Below, piece by piece: positions 33,905 to 42,479 of a stretch of DNA of 64,000 nt. The DNA lies in assembly GCA_019187105.1 (NCBI GenBank), contig JABAQM010000001.1:2758734-2822733 (forward strand), given 5' to 3'. This DNA comes from Fimbriimonadaceae bacterium (GTDB taxonomy: Bacteria; Armatimonadota; Fimbriimonadia; Fimbriimonadales; Fimbriimonadaceae). A program made the translations under genes and the position numbers. Numbering within the stretch: position 1 is the first letter of the stretch; the number at the start of each line of letters is the position of its first letter. Under the pieces are notes generated by a model, which saw only the letters and a program-made list of their open reading frames with translations, did no database searches and was not told the origin of the DNA.

Positions 33905-36342
33905 GCTTCGATCCTCCTGATATCGACTCGGGTGTCCTTCCAGTGCTGGCCGGGCGCATACACGGCGGGAAGGTAGTAGTTCTCGTGGGTCGGCTTGACC
34001 TTTTGGTGGGTGTGGACGGAGTGGTACTTGCCTCCGCCCAAGTACCGGTCCCACCAACCATGGTCCACGCAAAGGACGCCGGGCTTGATCGTTTCCGTCA
34101 CCAGCGCCCACAGCCTGTAGCTCCCGTTGTGGTTGAAAATCTCGACCGGGTCGCCGTCGCGAATGCCGCGGGCAGCAGCATCTCGGGGATTGATTTCGAC
34201 AACGGCGCCCCGGTTGACGTTGAGCAAGACGCGATTATTGCTATGGGTGGAGTGCACACGCCACTTCGAATGGGGCGTGACGATCGCCAGCGGGAGCTTC
34301 TGATCCTCGACGGGTAGGTGCGAGAAGGCGCGCTTATAGGTGGGAAGCTGTTCGCCAAGCTTCGCGAACACGGACTCTTCCTTGTAGAACTCCATCCTCC
34401 CCGTTTTGAGAAACTCCCGCTGGGCGCCTTCGGGAAACGGGTACGCCCGCGGAGGAAACGGCTTGTCTTCGGCAAACTGCTCGTCGCACCCGACCTCCGG
34501 ATCATGGACGTTCAACCGCACCGGACCCTTCTGCAGCATCTCGTAGGTGATGCCGGCGGTTTCCTTTCCGCCGTGCTCAAGGAGCATCGCGATGATCTCC
34601 GGCTCGTCGAAGTCGATCTGCTTGAAGAGGGAAGGATCGACGCGCTTGATCAGCTCCTTCACCATCCACAGTTCGGTGCGGCTGTCGTATTGCGGCCGAA
34701 CGACCTCCTGCTGGATCTGCAGATAGGGATGGCACGACGTCCCCACCAGCTCCTGCTTCTCCCAGAACGTCGGCGCCGGCAGCACCACGTCGCTGTACTC
34801 ACAGGTGGGGCTCATCGAAAAGTCGATCGTGACGAAGAGCTCCAGCTTGTCGATCGCCGCCTTGAGCGGTTCGGAGAATTCGGTCACCAAGGGATTGCCA
34901 TGGGAAACGAACAGCGCTTTGAACCCGTGCTTCGGATACTTGATCTTTGGGTTGATCGTCTGCGTCGGCTCGCCGAGCACAAAGTAGTGCATCGGCACGC
35001 CGTTCGGACGCTTGCCATCGGGAAACCACCACTTGCTGACGTCCAGACGGAAGTGGTGCTGCCCGGAGTAGATCGAGATCGATTCACCCGGCCGGCCGTG
35101 CGCGCCCACGAGTGCGGAGAGCAGGATGATCGACCGGATCGTCAGGTCCCCGTGGAGGCGGTGGTTGATGCCCATGCCGATGATAATCGAGCTCGGCCGG
35201 TTCAGCGCATAGTCCCTGGCGACCTCGCGAATTGTCGCGGCGGGGATGTCGGTTTCCGCCGCCACGTTTTCCGGCTTGTACTCGTCCCGCATGATCGAGT
35301 CTTCGATCGCCTGAAAGACGGGCGTGACGTCGACCGGCACGCCGTCGATGGGAACGGTTCGCCTGCCGCGAAACGCGGGTCTGAGACCATCGGGAAGCGC
35401 AAGCGTATCGGTCGGCAGCTTGAAGGGGCTGTCCGCTGCCTCGTCCCATACCAGGAACTCCATGTCGCTTCCCATCCCAAGATCGGAGGCGCGCAGCCGC
35501 TGCCCGTTATCGGCGCGGATGAGGGTTGCCAGGTCGGTGTACTTTCGCAGGAACGCCCAGTCGATCCAGTCGTTCTCCATCACCACGTAGCACATCGAGA
35601 GGGCGAGCAAACCGTCGGCGCCGGGATGGATGGGGAGCCACAGATCGGCGCCTTTGGCGGTCTGGGAGCATCGCGGATCGATGACGATGATCTTGCAGTT
35701 GTTGCGCTGCTTGGCCACGCGGGTCAGAAATTGAGCGTCGGGTATGCGGGTCTGAAAGACGTTGCTCGACCACAGGATCGCGGTCTTGGCGTGGCCCCAG
35801 GATTTGGTCTCGCATTCCACGCAGTCGATCCCCATCGTATGGGTGAAGCCCATGGAGATGTCGCCGTTGAAGTCATAGGCGGTGGCGAAGCTCATGCCGA
35901 GCAGCGCCGCCATGCGCACCTGGGCGCCCTTCTGCACATAGCCGGTGCCGACCACCTGGTTGAACAGCAGCATGCTCTCGGGGCCATAGGTGTCGCGGAT
36001 GTGAATCATCTTATCGGCGATGAAGTCCAGCGCCTCGTCCCAACTGGCCTCGCGCCACTTGCCCTCGCCCCGTTCGCCGGTTCGGATCAGGGGCTTTTTG
36101 ATGCGGTCGGGCCCATAGATCAGGTGGGTCATGGACATGCCGCGCAGGCAGCCGCGGGGATTGTATTCCGCGCAGGGATAGTCGGCGGCGGGCTTCAGGT
36201 CGACGATGACGTCGTCGACGACGGTAGCCAGCCAGCCGCATGCGCCGGTGCAGTTCGGGCTGTCGGTGGTGCGAACGACGCGAGCGGTGGATGTCGGCCG
36301 CGCCGATCCGTGCTTGCCAGGAACCGAATGTCGTGTCGCCAA
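33901..36342 (-). CDS. Molybdopterin oxidoreductase, type II DMSO-reductase family (nitrate reductase-like catalytic subunit)
   Basis: 813 residues, starting at a TTG with GAGGAG eight bases upstream. The N-terminal Fe-S site is D27-S-P-N-C31-TGA-C35 ... C65 (RGCLRG). By eye this matches NarG (HGVNC...), with Asp at the position of the His ligand. YDFNGD (D161) aligns with the Asp Mo ligand of NarG-type enzymes. No Tat signal is visible, so the active site may face the cytoplasm, consistent with a NarK gene nearby. Known relatives include nitrate, selenate and (per)chlorate reductases and nitrite oxidoreductases. Nitrate is inferred from context. A palindrome upstream suggests anaerobic or nitrate control. 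Confidence 0.85.
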   Translation of the reverse strand: MATRHSVPGKHGSARPTSTARVVRTTDSPNCTGACGWLATVVDDVIVDLKPAADYPCAEYNPRGCLRGMSMTHLIYGPDRIKKPLIRTGERGEGKWREASWDEALDFIADKMIHIRDTYGPESMLLFNQVVGTGYVQKGAQVRMAALLGMSFATAYDFNGDISMGFTHTMGIDCVECETKSWGHAKTAILWSSNVFQTRIPDAQFLTRVAKQRNNCKIIVIDPRCSQTAKGADLWLPIHPGADGLLALSMCYVVMENDWIDWAFLRKYTDLATLIRADNGQRLRASDLGMGSDMEFLVWDEAADSPFKLPTDTLALPDGLRPAFRGRRTVPIDGVPVDVTPVFQAIEDSIMRDEYKPENVAAETDIPAATIREVARDYALNRPSSIIIGMGINHRLHGDLTIRSIILLSALVGAHGRPGESISIYSGQHHFRLDVSKWWFPDGKRPNGVPMHYFVLGEPTQTINPKIKYPKHGFKALFVSHGNPLVTEFSEPLKAAIDKLELFVTIDFSMSPTCEYSDVVLPAPTFWEKQELVGTSCHPYLQIQQEVVRPQYDSRTELWMVKELIKRVDPSLFKQIDFDEPEIIAMLLEHGGKETAGITYEMLQKGPVRLNVHDPEVGCDEQFAEDKPFPPRAYPFPEGAQREFLKTGRMEFYKEESVFAKLGEQLPTYKRAFSHLPVEDQKLPLAIVTPHSKWRVHSTHSNNRVLLNVNRGAVVEINPRDAAARGIRDGDPVEIFNHNGSYRLWALVTETIKPGVLCVDHGWWDRYLGGGKYHSVHTHQKVKPTHENYYLPAVYAPGQHWKDTRVDIRRIEA

Positions 36343-36382
36343 TGCAGACGCTCCTCGATGCGGTCGTCACCGCGTCGATTCG

Positions 36383-36425
36383 ATTGTTGCAAGGCTGCTG
36401 GGGGGTGCGATATGACGCCGGTCAT
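36383..36425 (-). promoter_or_regulatory. Crp/Fnr-type palindrome upstream of the Mo-enzyme operon
   Basis: On the minus strand ATGAC-CGGC-GTCAT (36425-36412) is followed, exactly 23 bases later as at narK, by AACAAT (36388-36383), a plausible -10 box. The operon start codon lies at 36342. The matching geometry at two promoters argues for a real activator site. Confidence 0.7.
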
Positions 36426-36594
36426 ATCGGGTGAAGATCGGTGAAAAGCCGAGGACGGGGACGCGCTAGGGCCTGGAAGATGGCGACGGACTCGCGCGGG
36501 CAACCGATCTCTTGGTGCCGACGCGCCCCCCGGTTGGGCAATACGGCGTTCTTACCGGGATGGTCTGGACGCGTCGGAGAGAGTTTCCTGATGC

Positions 36595-37254
36595 CTATCC
36601 CACCTCCACCACGCCGATCGGCATGAGCCGGAGCATGCGGCCGGTCGTGCGCTCCACCTGTCGCCAGGCGCAGGCGTACCAGCCGGGCTCGGCTTCCAGG
36701 ATGGCGGAGAGGGAGCCGCCCTCGAACCGCACGAACCCAGCAGAGCCATAGCGCTTGGTGGGCTTGCGCCGCTCGTTCGCGAGGCGCTGCACCAGGAGCT
36801 CGGTGACGACCTCAGCAGAATTCGGTCCGGACGCGGTGAAGACGATCTCGCCGGGGTGGCCGGCGGCGGAAATCTGGATCGCATCGCCGAGGAATTCGCC
36901 CACCGGCGGCAATCGCGGGATGCCGGCGGCAGGATCGATTTGGCGCACCTTCGCGGCCAGGCCGATGAAGACAGTGATGGCGGTTGGGGCATAGGATAGG
37001 CCCGATACCGGGTCGGCGTGCTGTTGCCCAGCGGCGTAGTCCCTCCAGGCTGCGGCTTCGGCGGCGGAAAGAGTCGACCAAACCGAGGATGCTTCGCGCA
37101 TGCGGTCGATGGCGGACCGCTGGTCGATGCTGACCGGCCGTTCATAGCGGGGCCGGCGCCTGATGATGGGGCCGGTGCGGCTCCCCGCGACCACCATGCC
37201 GCCGAGCTTGCCGTGTCCCGCCTGAAAGGCGCCACTGAACCGGACCTTTGCCAT
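36595..37254 (-). CDS. Uncharacterised protein, paralogue of the gene at 54730
   Basis: 219 residues. LSAAEAAAWRDYA, DPVSG.SYAPTAITVFIGLA, IP.LPPVGEFLGDAI, FTASGPNSAEVVTELLVQRL and the C-terminal MLRLMPIGV all recur in the protein at 54730-55434, so the two are clear paralogues. The C-terminal half looks beta-rich. The N-terminal 30 residues (GAFQAGHGKLGGMVVAG) differ. No signal peptide is evident. Function unknown. A long inverted repeat lies upstream. Confidence 0.7.
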   Translation of the reverse strand: MAKVRFSGAFQAGHGKLGGMVVAGSRTGPIIRRRPRYERPVSIDQRSAIDRMREASSVWSTLSAAEAAAWRDYAAGQQHADPVSGLSYAPTAITVFIGLAAKVRQIDPAAGIPRLPPVGEFLGDAIQISAAGHPGEIVFTASGPNSAEVVTELLVQRLANERRKPTKRYGSAGFVRFEGGSLSAILEAEPGWYACAWRQVERTTGRMLRLMPIGVVEVG

Positions 37255-37308
37255 GGTCTAACAATCGGCAGGAAGCGGGTTCGTCTGGAGGGGGTTCCAT
37301 CGGTATCT

Positions 37309-37382
37309 CATCGGTTCACCACCGGTTCCACATCGGTTCCACATCGGTTCCAATGGGGGTTGGAACCGGTGGTGAACCGATG
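37309..37382. repeat. Perfect 22-bp inverted repeat with internal direct repeats
   Basis: Positions 37309-37330 and 37361-37382 are perfect reverse complements around a 30-base loop; the loop repeats CATCGGTTCC in direct orientation, and similar GGTTC units continue on both sides (37295-37405). It lies 55 bases upstream of the minus-strand gene at 37254 and could form a large hairpin or operator. Confidence 0.8.
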
Positions 37383-37450
37383 ATGAAGGCATTGTGAACC
37401 GATGCAACAAGGCTGAAGCACGGACTGCCGGCACTCGCCTGGGGGCGTTG

Positions 37451-37520
37451 GAGGTTGGGAAAACCTGCTGTACGATGGAAGCCAGGAGCACATCGCTCCC
37501 GGGTCAGGCCCAGCTGATAC
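37451..37520 (+). promoter_or_regulatory. TATGATGG-type conserved upstream element, copy 1
   Basis: TACGATGG (37471-37478) is followed by the conserved spacer and AGGAGCACATCGC...GGG. It is one of five such elements in the RHS region, each upstream of an accessory gene. The first box looks like a -10; the start codon of the secreted protein is 61 bases downstream. Confidence 0.5.
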
Positions 37521-37539
37521 GATATCTAAAGAGAGGTAC

Positions 37540-38874
37540 ATGACAAGTAGTTGTTTACAAGCCGCAGTGTGTGTTGTAACTGGAATAGCTCTTCTGAGCT
37601 TGGGCCGGCCGGCGGCCTCCCAGACCGCCCAGCCTGATCGAAAGGAGAGTTGGTTATGCACTTTCCAGAACGACGACTGGCTCAGTGAGCTCTCTGCTGT
37701 CAACCTGCTGAGGAAGTTTGACGTTAAGTATGCTATCGATCGCGACAAGTATGGTGCGGTAGTGTTCGTACCAACCTCCGTATTCGACCGCGCGATGCAG
37801 GCATTCGAGCCATTCCCAGCGGTGACACATTATTGGGGGCAAAATCGCCGCAAGGGGCCTCCAGCTGCAACGGTCAGGAGAGCCAACATGTCCTTGGAAG
37901 AACTCAGCGCAGTTTTCAAGAAGTCCGGCCTCCGCTTGCTGGCGTCCGCTTTGAGGAAGCTACGCAACACTAAGCCGGGTAGAAGGATTGGGCTTGTCGA
38001 CCGCATTGAATATGCAGACCGTCCATATGTCAGTGCGAACATCATCGTGGAACGCACAGGTTACCAGGCCGACTTGTTCTATCATAAGGCAGAGGCTGGG
38101 TGGACGTACTATTTCCGGCTCCCGATTCAGGTTTCGGCGGAGGACAAACTCTGGATAGGTAGAGACTATGTGGACCGTCCTCCAACCAAGTTGCTACCTC
38201 TATTGCTAACGGTTAATGCCGCTACGCGCCAGGATGTTCCCTGGATAGGTCTCAAGCCGGTATCTTATGGGCACCACGTCGCGGGCTGCTTTGGCCCAGA
38301 CTGGCAGTCGAAGGTTTCACTGCAAAATCTCTTTAGGTACTTCGACGTGCCGGTAGAACTCGAACGGGATAAGTGGGGGATTAGATTCTTTGTGCCAGAC
38401 AGAAATGCCAGCATGGTTGATCGTGCCAGACAAGTTCTCGCCCTTTACCCAGATATTCAGGATCGTGCCCGGAACTACTTGAGAATGAGGCGTCAAACGA
38501 TCACGGTGAATGGAGATTCTCGTTCTGCGGTAGCTCATTTGCTTAAAATCCAGCCGGAGCTAGTGATTACTGGCCTTAGAGGGATTCTGAGGGAGCTAAA
38601 GAAACAGCGGAGCAGTAGGATCATCTCGATTCATTACGCGAAGAGAAGGTATCTGGGCAAGAAGTTGCAATGGTACACAGGGTTTGACTTTGGCCTTCTC
38701 GCGGTGCGTAGAAGGGAGTCGCCGAATGCCCTGAAGTATTTGGAGGTGACCTTTCAGTCAGATGCCGCCGGAAAAATCAGGAGCAGCTACATCGGATTGT
38801 CGAGAGAGAATCCTTTTCGTAAGGGAACAGAGGGCATGGGATCGGTTGAGCCTTTACTGAAATGGGGTAAGTAG
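37540..38874 (+). CDS. Secreted protein of unknown function with internal duplication
   Basis: 444 residues with an N-terminal signal peptide (VVTGIALLSLGRPAASQ). Two halves share a motif: SAVNLLRKFDVKYAIDRDKYGAVVFVP (near 50) and SLQNLFRYFDVPVELERDKWGIRFFVP (near 265), each followed by a helical part. The single-unit protein at 45126 is a paralogue of the second half. It stands at the head of the RHS-tip region. I recognise no family; an immunity or cell-surface role is speculative. Confidence 0.65.
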   Translation: MTSSCLQAAVCVVTGIALLSLGRPAASQTAQPDRKESWLCTFQNDDWLSELSAVNLLRKFDVKYAIDRDKYGAVVFVPTSVFDRAMQAFEPFPAVTHYWGQNRRKGPPAATVRRANMSLEELSAVFKKSGLRLLASALRKLRNTKPGRRIGLVDRIEYADRPYVSANIIVERTGYQADLFYHKAEAGWTYYFRLPIQVSAEDKLWIGRDYVDRPPTKLLPLLLTVNAATRQDVPWIGLKPVSYGHHVAGCFGPDWQSKVSLQNLFRYFDVPVELERDKWGIRFFVPDRNASMVDRARQVLALYPDIQDRARNYLRMRRQTITVNGDSRSAVAHLLKIQPELVITGLRGILRELKKQRSSRIISIHYAKRRYLGKKLQWYTGFDFGLLAVRRRESPNALKYLEVTFQSDAAGKIRSSYIGLSRENPFRKGTEGMGSVEPLLKWGK

Positions 38875-39140
38875 TCGCAGGTACTCACAAATGATCGAAC
38901 GGGAGGAACGGTCTGCCATTTAATCACTCACGCGGGTTAGAAGCGCCGAGTCGGAGCAAGTGGCGGGACAACCCGATCGGGGGGGACGAAGCTTGCCCCG
39001 ACGGATAAGAGACCATTTCCTTCGCGCCTGCGGGTTGATCCCGAAAGCCGTTACTTCGGCCAAGTGTTGTCGGTGTCGCGAGAATGGGCGTGACAGCTAC
39101 AAATGCCAGGTCAAAAAATGTCACATATTAAGAAGTTCAT
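38875..39140. repeat. Gene-free stretch with degenerate copy of a dispersed repeat
   Basis: Bases about 38967-39050 (GGGGACGAAGCTTGCC... to CGCGCCTGCGGG) match segments at 39934 and 45885. Here the matching stretch carries stop codons, so it is not coding. No gene is visible in the rest. Confidence 0.55.
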
Positions 39141-39665
39141 ATGACTAGTTTTCCCGATAAGGGCAATGTCTTAGTGGTGGTTCAGCATTGTGAGGGTCCC
39201 ACATGGGAACTACTAATGTATGAGGAGATCGTTTTCGGAATGGAGAGAGTGCAAATTCTTGACTTGGCGCGATACTTCGAAGAAATGGCCGAGCTAGCGC
39301 AATTGCGGTATGAGCATTCATTCTTTCGACGGAGCGGCGAGCCAGCCGACGGATTGGAGTTGAAGGCGACGGTCTTATGGCCGGTGGCTTATGATTGCTG
39401 TGAAGGCTCCGAGATCATCAGGAGGGTTCGGCGTCAGTTCTTTCCCTTTTTGGCTGAGAAGGGTGAGACCATTTTTGACCCGCTATCCGAGTTAAGTGCA
39501 TTCGGGTACGAGGAAACAACCTTTGGTTTGCAGGTCAGGGACCTGCAGATTTCCAAAACAGGGGGTACTGCAAAGGTACTTACGCCAATTGGGGTCCTGG
39601 ATGTTTTTGCGGCGGAGCCATACATACGAGTGTCACGGGATGCGGTGGCTCCGACTGCGGGGTGA
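39141..39665 (+). CDS. Uncharacterised protein, paralogue of the gene at 40338
   Basis: 174 residues, no signal peptide, mixed alpha/beta. The segments GNVLVVVQHCEG..LLMYEEIVFGMERVQI, IFDPLSELSAFGYEETTFGLQVRDL and VLTPIGVLDVFAAEPYIRV recur in the protein at 40338-40844, so they are paralogues. Cytoplasmic, small and duplicated next to RHS tips: this fits an immunity protein, but that is inference only. Confidence 0.6.
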   Translation: MTSFPDKGNVLVVVQHCEGPTWELLMYEEIVFGMERVQILDLARYFEEMAELAQLRYEHSFFRRSGEPADGLELKATVLWPVAYDCCEGSEIIRRVRRQFFPFLAEKGETIFDPLSELSAFGYEETTFGLQVRDLQISKTGGTAKVLTPIGVLDVFAAEPYIRVSRDAVAPTAG

Positions 39666-39705
39666 ATAGGATATTGTTGCATATACGACGATTTAAGTCG
39701 GGGAT

Positions 39706-39894
39706 ATGGAGATGAAGCCGGTACATCATGATCTGCCGGATAAAGGGACGCCCGGTGGCAACGCTTTGCCGGCTGACTGGGCGGCTTTTTCGCGAAAGTA
39801 TTCAGCCGCCCTCGAAGATTCGCTTAAGGAGTTTAAGGTTCATACTCCAAAAGTTAGGAGAAGTTATGAGTGGATTACCATTCTTTCACTCTAG
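39706..39894 (+). CDS. Possible small ORF or gene remnant
   Basis: Sixty-two codons (MEMKPVHHDLPDKG...SYEWITILSL) with no recognised domain. It follows the 39141 gene by 40 bases and precedes a dispersed repeat. It could be the decayed start of another accessory gene. Weak support. Confidence 0.25.
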   Translation: MEMKPVHHDLPDKGTPGGNALPADWAAFSRKYSAALEDSLKEFKVHTPKVRRSYEWITILSL

Positions 39895-39895
39895 A

Positions 39896-40180
39896 CGACT
39901 CGAAGGTCCAAATCGCCGCCATGATTGGCTCGACGAGATAGGCGGGGACGAAGCTTGCCACGACGGAAACGAGACCATTTCCTTCGCGCCTGCGGGTTCT
40001 GTGGTCGTTGGTTCCAGCCCAGGGCGTTGGCCCAGGCTATGGGTGCAGTTCCCATAGTGACGTGCAGGGCAAGTTCAAGATGGCCCGGGTGTTACCGGCA
40101 TTCGGCGGTTGGGTATGTCCTGTTGTATGATGGAACGAGGAACGCTGCGCGCGGGGTTAGGCCAGCAGATACGGGCAGGC
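39896..40180 (+). repeat. Dispersed repeat carrying TATGATGG-type element, copy 2
   Basis: About 280 bases that match 45841-46115 closely along their length (GGCGGGGACGA..CTTGCCA.GACGGA, CCTTCGCGCCTGCGGGTTCTGTGGT, CATTCGGCGGTTGGGTATGTCCTG). The repeat ends with TATGATGG (40126-40133) and GAGGAACGC. The following gene starts at 40338. I read it as a duplicated promoter-carrying intergenic segment. Confidence 0.65.
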
Positions 40181-40337
40181 AGATGCAGGAGGAGTGGACA
40201 AAGAAGTTGTATGGTGAACCAAGGCCGCAGCCGCCAGCCTCGAATTATTGCCGTTGCCGGACAGAGGATGGTGTTGATAGCTACAGGTGCAAGATCAATC
40301 CCTGCCACGTTAGGAACCATTACGTATCTTGCTAACG

Positions 40338-40844
40338 ATGAGTAGTTATCCCGGAGGGGGAAATGTCCTGATAAAGGTCCAGAACTGGGACTCCGATTCG
40401 GGGGACCTGTTGATGTACGAAGAGGTCGTACTGTCTATGGATCGGCAGCAGATTGATAATCTGGTCGAGCTTGTTGAACGCCAACCCAATTGGCTCCAGT
40501 TGGATTTCAACGTGTACCTTTACCGTGGCAGGGCAGAGATTTTGCCAGGACTGGTTTTAGTAGCAGACATACCGGAGTGTAGTGACTCGACCCCTTCGGA
40601 ACTAATTGCCTTAGTATGCCGCGAATACGAATCGTTTCTCGCCCCATCAGCACCTTACATTTTTAATCCGTTGTTAGAACTTGAAGCATTCGGATACGAT
40701 AAGGATACTAGCGGAATCCGGGTCGAGGACCTACGAATAAATAACCAATGTAAAGCAAATGGAAGTGCCAGGGTCATCACACCCCAAGGTTCGTTGCACG
40801 TATCCAGTTGCGGATCCTATATTCGTGTCAAGGCGGAGGTTTAA
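40338..40844 (+). CDS. Uncharacterised protein, paralogue of the gene at 39141
   Basis: About 168 residues (MSSYPGGGNVLIKVQNWDSD...). Shared blocks with the 39141 protein include GNVL..VQ..., LLMYEEVVLSMDRQQI, IFNPLLELEAFGYDKDTSGIRVEDL and VITPQGSLHV. It ends seven bases before an RHS remnant and about 80 bases before an RHS tip. A cytoplasmic immunity-type role is possible. Confidence 0.6.
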   Translation: MSSYPGGGNVLIKVQNWDSDSGDLLMYEEVVLSMDRQQIDNLVELVERQPNWLQLDFNVYLYRGRAEILPGLVLVADIPECSDSTPSELIALVCREYESFLAPSAPYIFNPLLELEAFGYDKDTSGIRVEDLRINNQCKANGSARVITPQGSLHVSSCGSYIRVKAEV

Positions 40845-40850
40845 TGCACG

Positions 40851-40929
40851 ACCTGTACGTTCGATACGAACGGCAACTTGGCCGGCGTGAAGACGCCGGT
40901 GACCGCATCATGGAGGACCGGACCTGATG
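40851..40929 (+). pseudogene. RHS body remnant joined to the conserved IMEDRT-stop end
   Basis: The frame reads TFDTNGNLAGVKTPVTAS and then, after a small deletion, IMEDRT followed by TGATG. These are RHS-repeat fragments homologous to 47216-47499, cut down by recombination, and they end at the same stop/ATG junction as the other copies. Confidence 0.65.
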
Positions 40930-41946
40930 CCAAAGCGCCAGTACCATATTGTCGAGGGAGAGATCATCGGAGAGACCTCGGGTGGTGTTAGAACCGACTA
41001 TCTAACCGATGCCCTGGGTTCGGTGACGGGCACCGTCAATCAGTCGACCCAGGTCCGCAATACCTATCGCTGGAAGCCGTATGGGAGCCTTTTGGCCTCA
41101 ACAGGCGCAGACCCCGATCCAGGAGTCGGATGGAACGGGACGTGGGGCTACCGGCCGACCGGTCGGCTGCGTGCTAGCCACTACGTCGTGCACCGGCATT
41201 ATGATCAGCTCAGTGGGCAGTGGACAGCGGTTGATCCCTTGGAGCGCTTCTCACTCCATTGGTACTGCGACCAGAATCCGTCAACTCTGGTCGACCCACT
41301 GGGACTGCATACCTGCGATTATCCTCGCACTAATGAATGCTTGCCTGATATCCGTCCGTACGATGTAAAGTGCGGCAGTTGTACTTTAGAGAGAATCACG
41401 GCGCAGGGTCATGCCGTTTTTAGCATGACGCTTCCCAGGAGAGCTAGGAGCGTTTTAGTTTACGGTGAGCTAAGCGTTAACTACTCGCATGAGCTTGCGT
41501 ACCGCTGCAATGATGGTACTATCAAGTATCGTTACATATCCGGACTCTTCTCGGTCCCCGCCACAAGTGCAGGGGCCGAATATGGATCACAAGTTTATGG
41601 AACCTGGCGGCAAACAAACCATATTATTCCACCCACCAATATGGGGATATTGTCGCTTCCATGGAAAATAGAATTATTTGGTTGCCGTGATATCATACCG
41701 GAATCGCTTATACCGGCCACGATATACGGTGGCGAGCAATATATCTTTGGAATAAAGCCCCACAGCAGATTCGGGCGATCAGCATTTGGTGTTCACCCAG
41801 ATGGAAACGAGCCGGGGACCCTTGGCTGCATCACGCCGCGTCGGATGCCAATAGATTGGAACCTTCCGAAACGTGTTCGAAGCTGCTTTCTGAACCTTAA
41901 GGACTATGGTCTCATGTCACTGCCACTTGAGGTGAGATACCAATGA
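40927..41946 (+). CDS. RHS C-terminal tip with YkuD/Tlde1-like toxin domain
   Basis: 339 residues. Residues 1-125 are the RHS-associated core (YLTDALGSVTGTVNQ, RLRASHYVVHRHYDQLSGQW, DPLGL), starting at a conserved MPKRQYH after a stop codon (TGATG). The variable part after DPLGL ends with FGVHPDGNEPGTLGCIT, resembling the His...GC active site of L,D-transpeptidase-fold toxins such as Tlde1, which act on peptidoglycan in the periplasm. The tip at 47499 has the same toxin type. Its stop overlaps the ATG of a signal-peptide protein that is probably the immunity partner. Confidence 0.82.
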   Translation: MPKRQYHIVEGEIIGETSGGVRTDYLTDALGSVTGTVNQSTQVRNTYRWKPYGSLLASTGADPDPGVGWNGTWGYRPTGRLRASHYVVHRHYDQLSGQWTAVDPLERFSLHWYCDQNPSTLVDPLGLHTCDYPRTNECLPDIRPYDVKCGSCTLERITAQGHAVFSMTLPRRARSVLVYGELSVNYSHELAYRCNDGTIKYRYISGLFSVPATSAGAEYGSQVYGTWRQTNHIIPPTNMGILSLPWKIELFGCRDIIPESLIPATIYGGEQYIFGIKPHSRFGRSAFGVHPDGNEPGTLGCITPRRMPIDWNLPKRVRSCFLNLKDYGLMSLPLEVRYQ

Positions 41947-42428
41947 CATCAGCAGTACTTTTCCTACTACTTGCCTTTAGCGATACAATGCCGAAGAACC
42001 CCCCTCAAGGCCCCAGTCAGGGGTTGGTCGCGGTAAAATTCGAAGCAAGATCAGGGGCCTTCAGGATCGAGCTGAGCGCGGAGTCTTTTGTAGCACGGCG
42101 ACACCGCATCACTTTTCATGAACGGAAAGGCTACTTTGTTGACGGTGCAACGGCCTACGGTTTCCATCCCGATGTATGTAAGTATCGCCTGTCAGGCTTC
42201 AAGGTGTGGTACAACGATCGACCGATTCCAATTCCGCGCAAACTTTGGGCCGGTTGCTTTGACCCGCACGTATGGGACTGGCTGGCGGATTCCTTTAGTC
42301 CGATCGTACGAACTACAAAGGAGAAGATCTCGTTATCCGTGGACCTGGCCGATGCAAGTGCGGGCTGCACCTTCGTCTTTCACATTTATCGGAATGGCAA
42401 GACATGGCGACAACTTAAGGTGCCGTAG
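41943..42428 (+). CDS. Probable periplasmic immunity protein for the tip at 40927
   Basis: 161 residues with a signal peptide (TSAVLFLLLAFSD) and a beta-rich domain (FRIELSAESFVARRHRITFHERKG...KVWYNDRPIPIPRKLWAG..DPH). The protein at 48510, after the second tip of the same toxin type, has matching blocks (FRVELEAEFW..KGHRVVY, VKAWYKGRRLSVPSRLWQG..DPH). Overlap with the toxin gene (ATGA) and export to the periplasm fit an immunity protein against a peptidoglycan-acting toxin. Function is inferred. Confidence 0.7.
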   Translation: MTSAVLFLLLAFSDTMPKNPPQGPSQGLVAVKFEARSGAFRIELSAESFVARRHRITFHERKGYFVDGATAYGFHPDVCKYRLSGFKVWYNDRPIPIPRKLWAGCFDPHVWDWLADSFSPIVRTTKEKISLSVDLADASAGCTFVFHIYRNGKTWRQLKVP

Positions 42429-42479
42429 TCTTTGATTAGGTGAAGTGACTTTACAAAGCGATGGGTCGAGGACACGGGA

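Noticed and set aside
34318-36444. Plus-strand open frame of 708 codons opposite the Mo subunit
   Set aside because: Arg/His/Gly-rich composition with no domain; it is the mirror of a GC-rich gene whose motifs are clear on the minus strand.
36552-37235. Alternative minus-strand frame of 227 codons overlapping the 36595 gene
   Set aside because: Ser/Pro/Arg-rich shadow; the 36595 frame has a clear paralogue at 54730.
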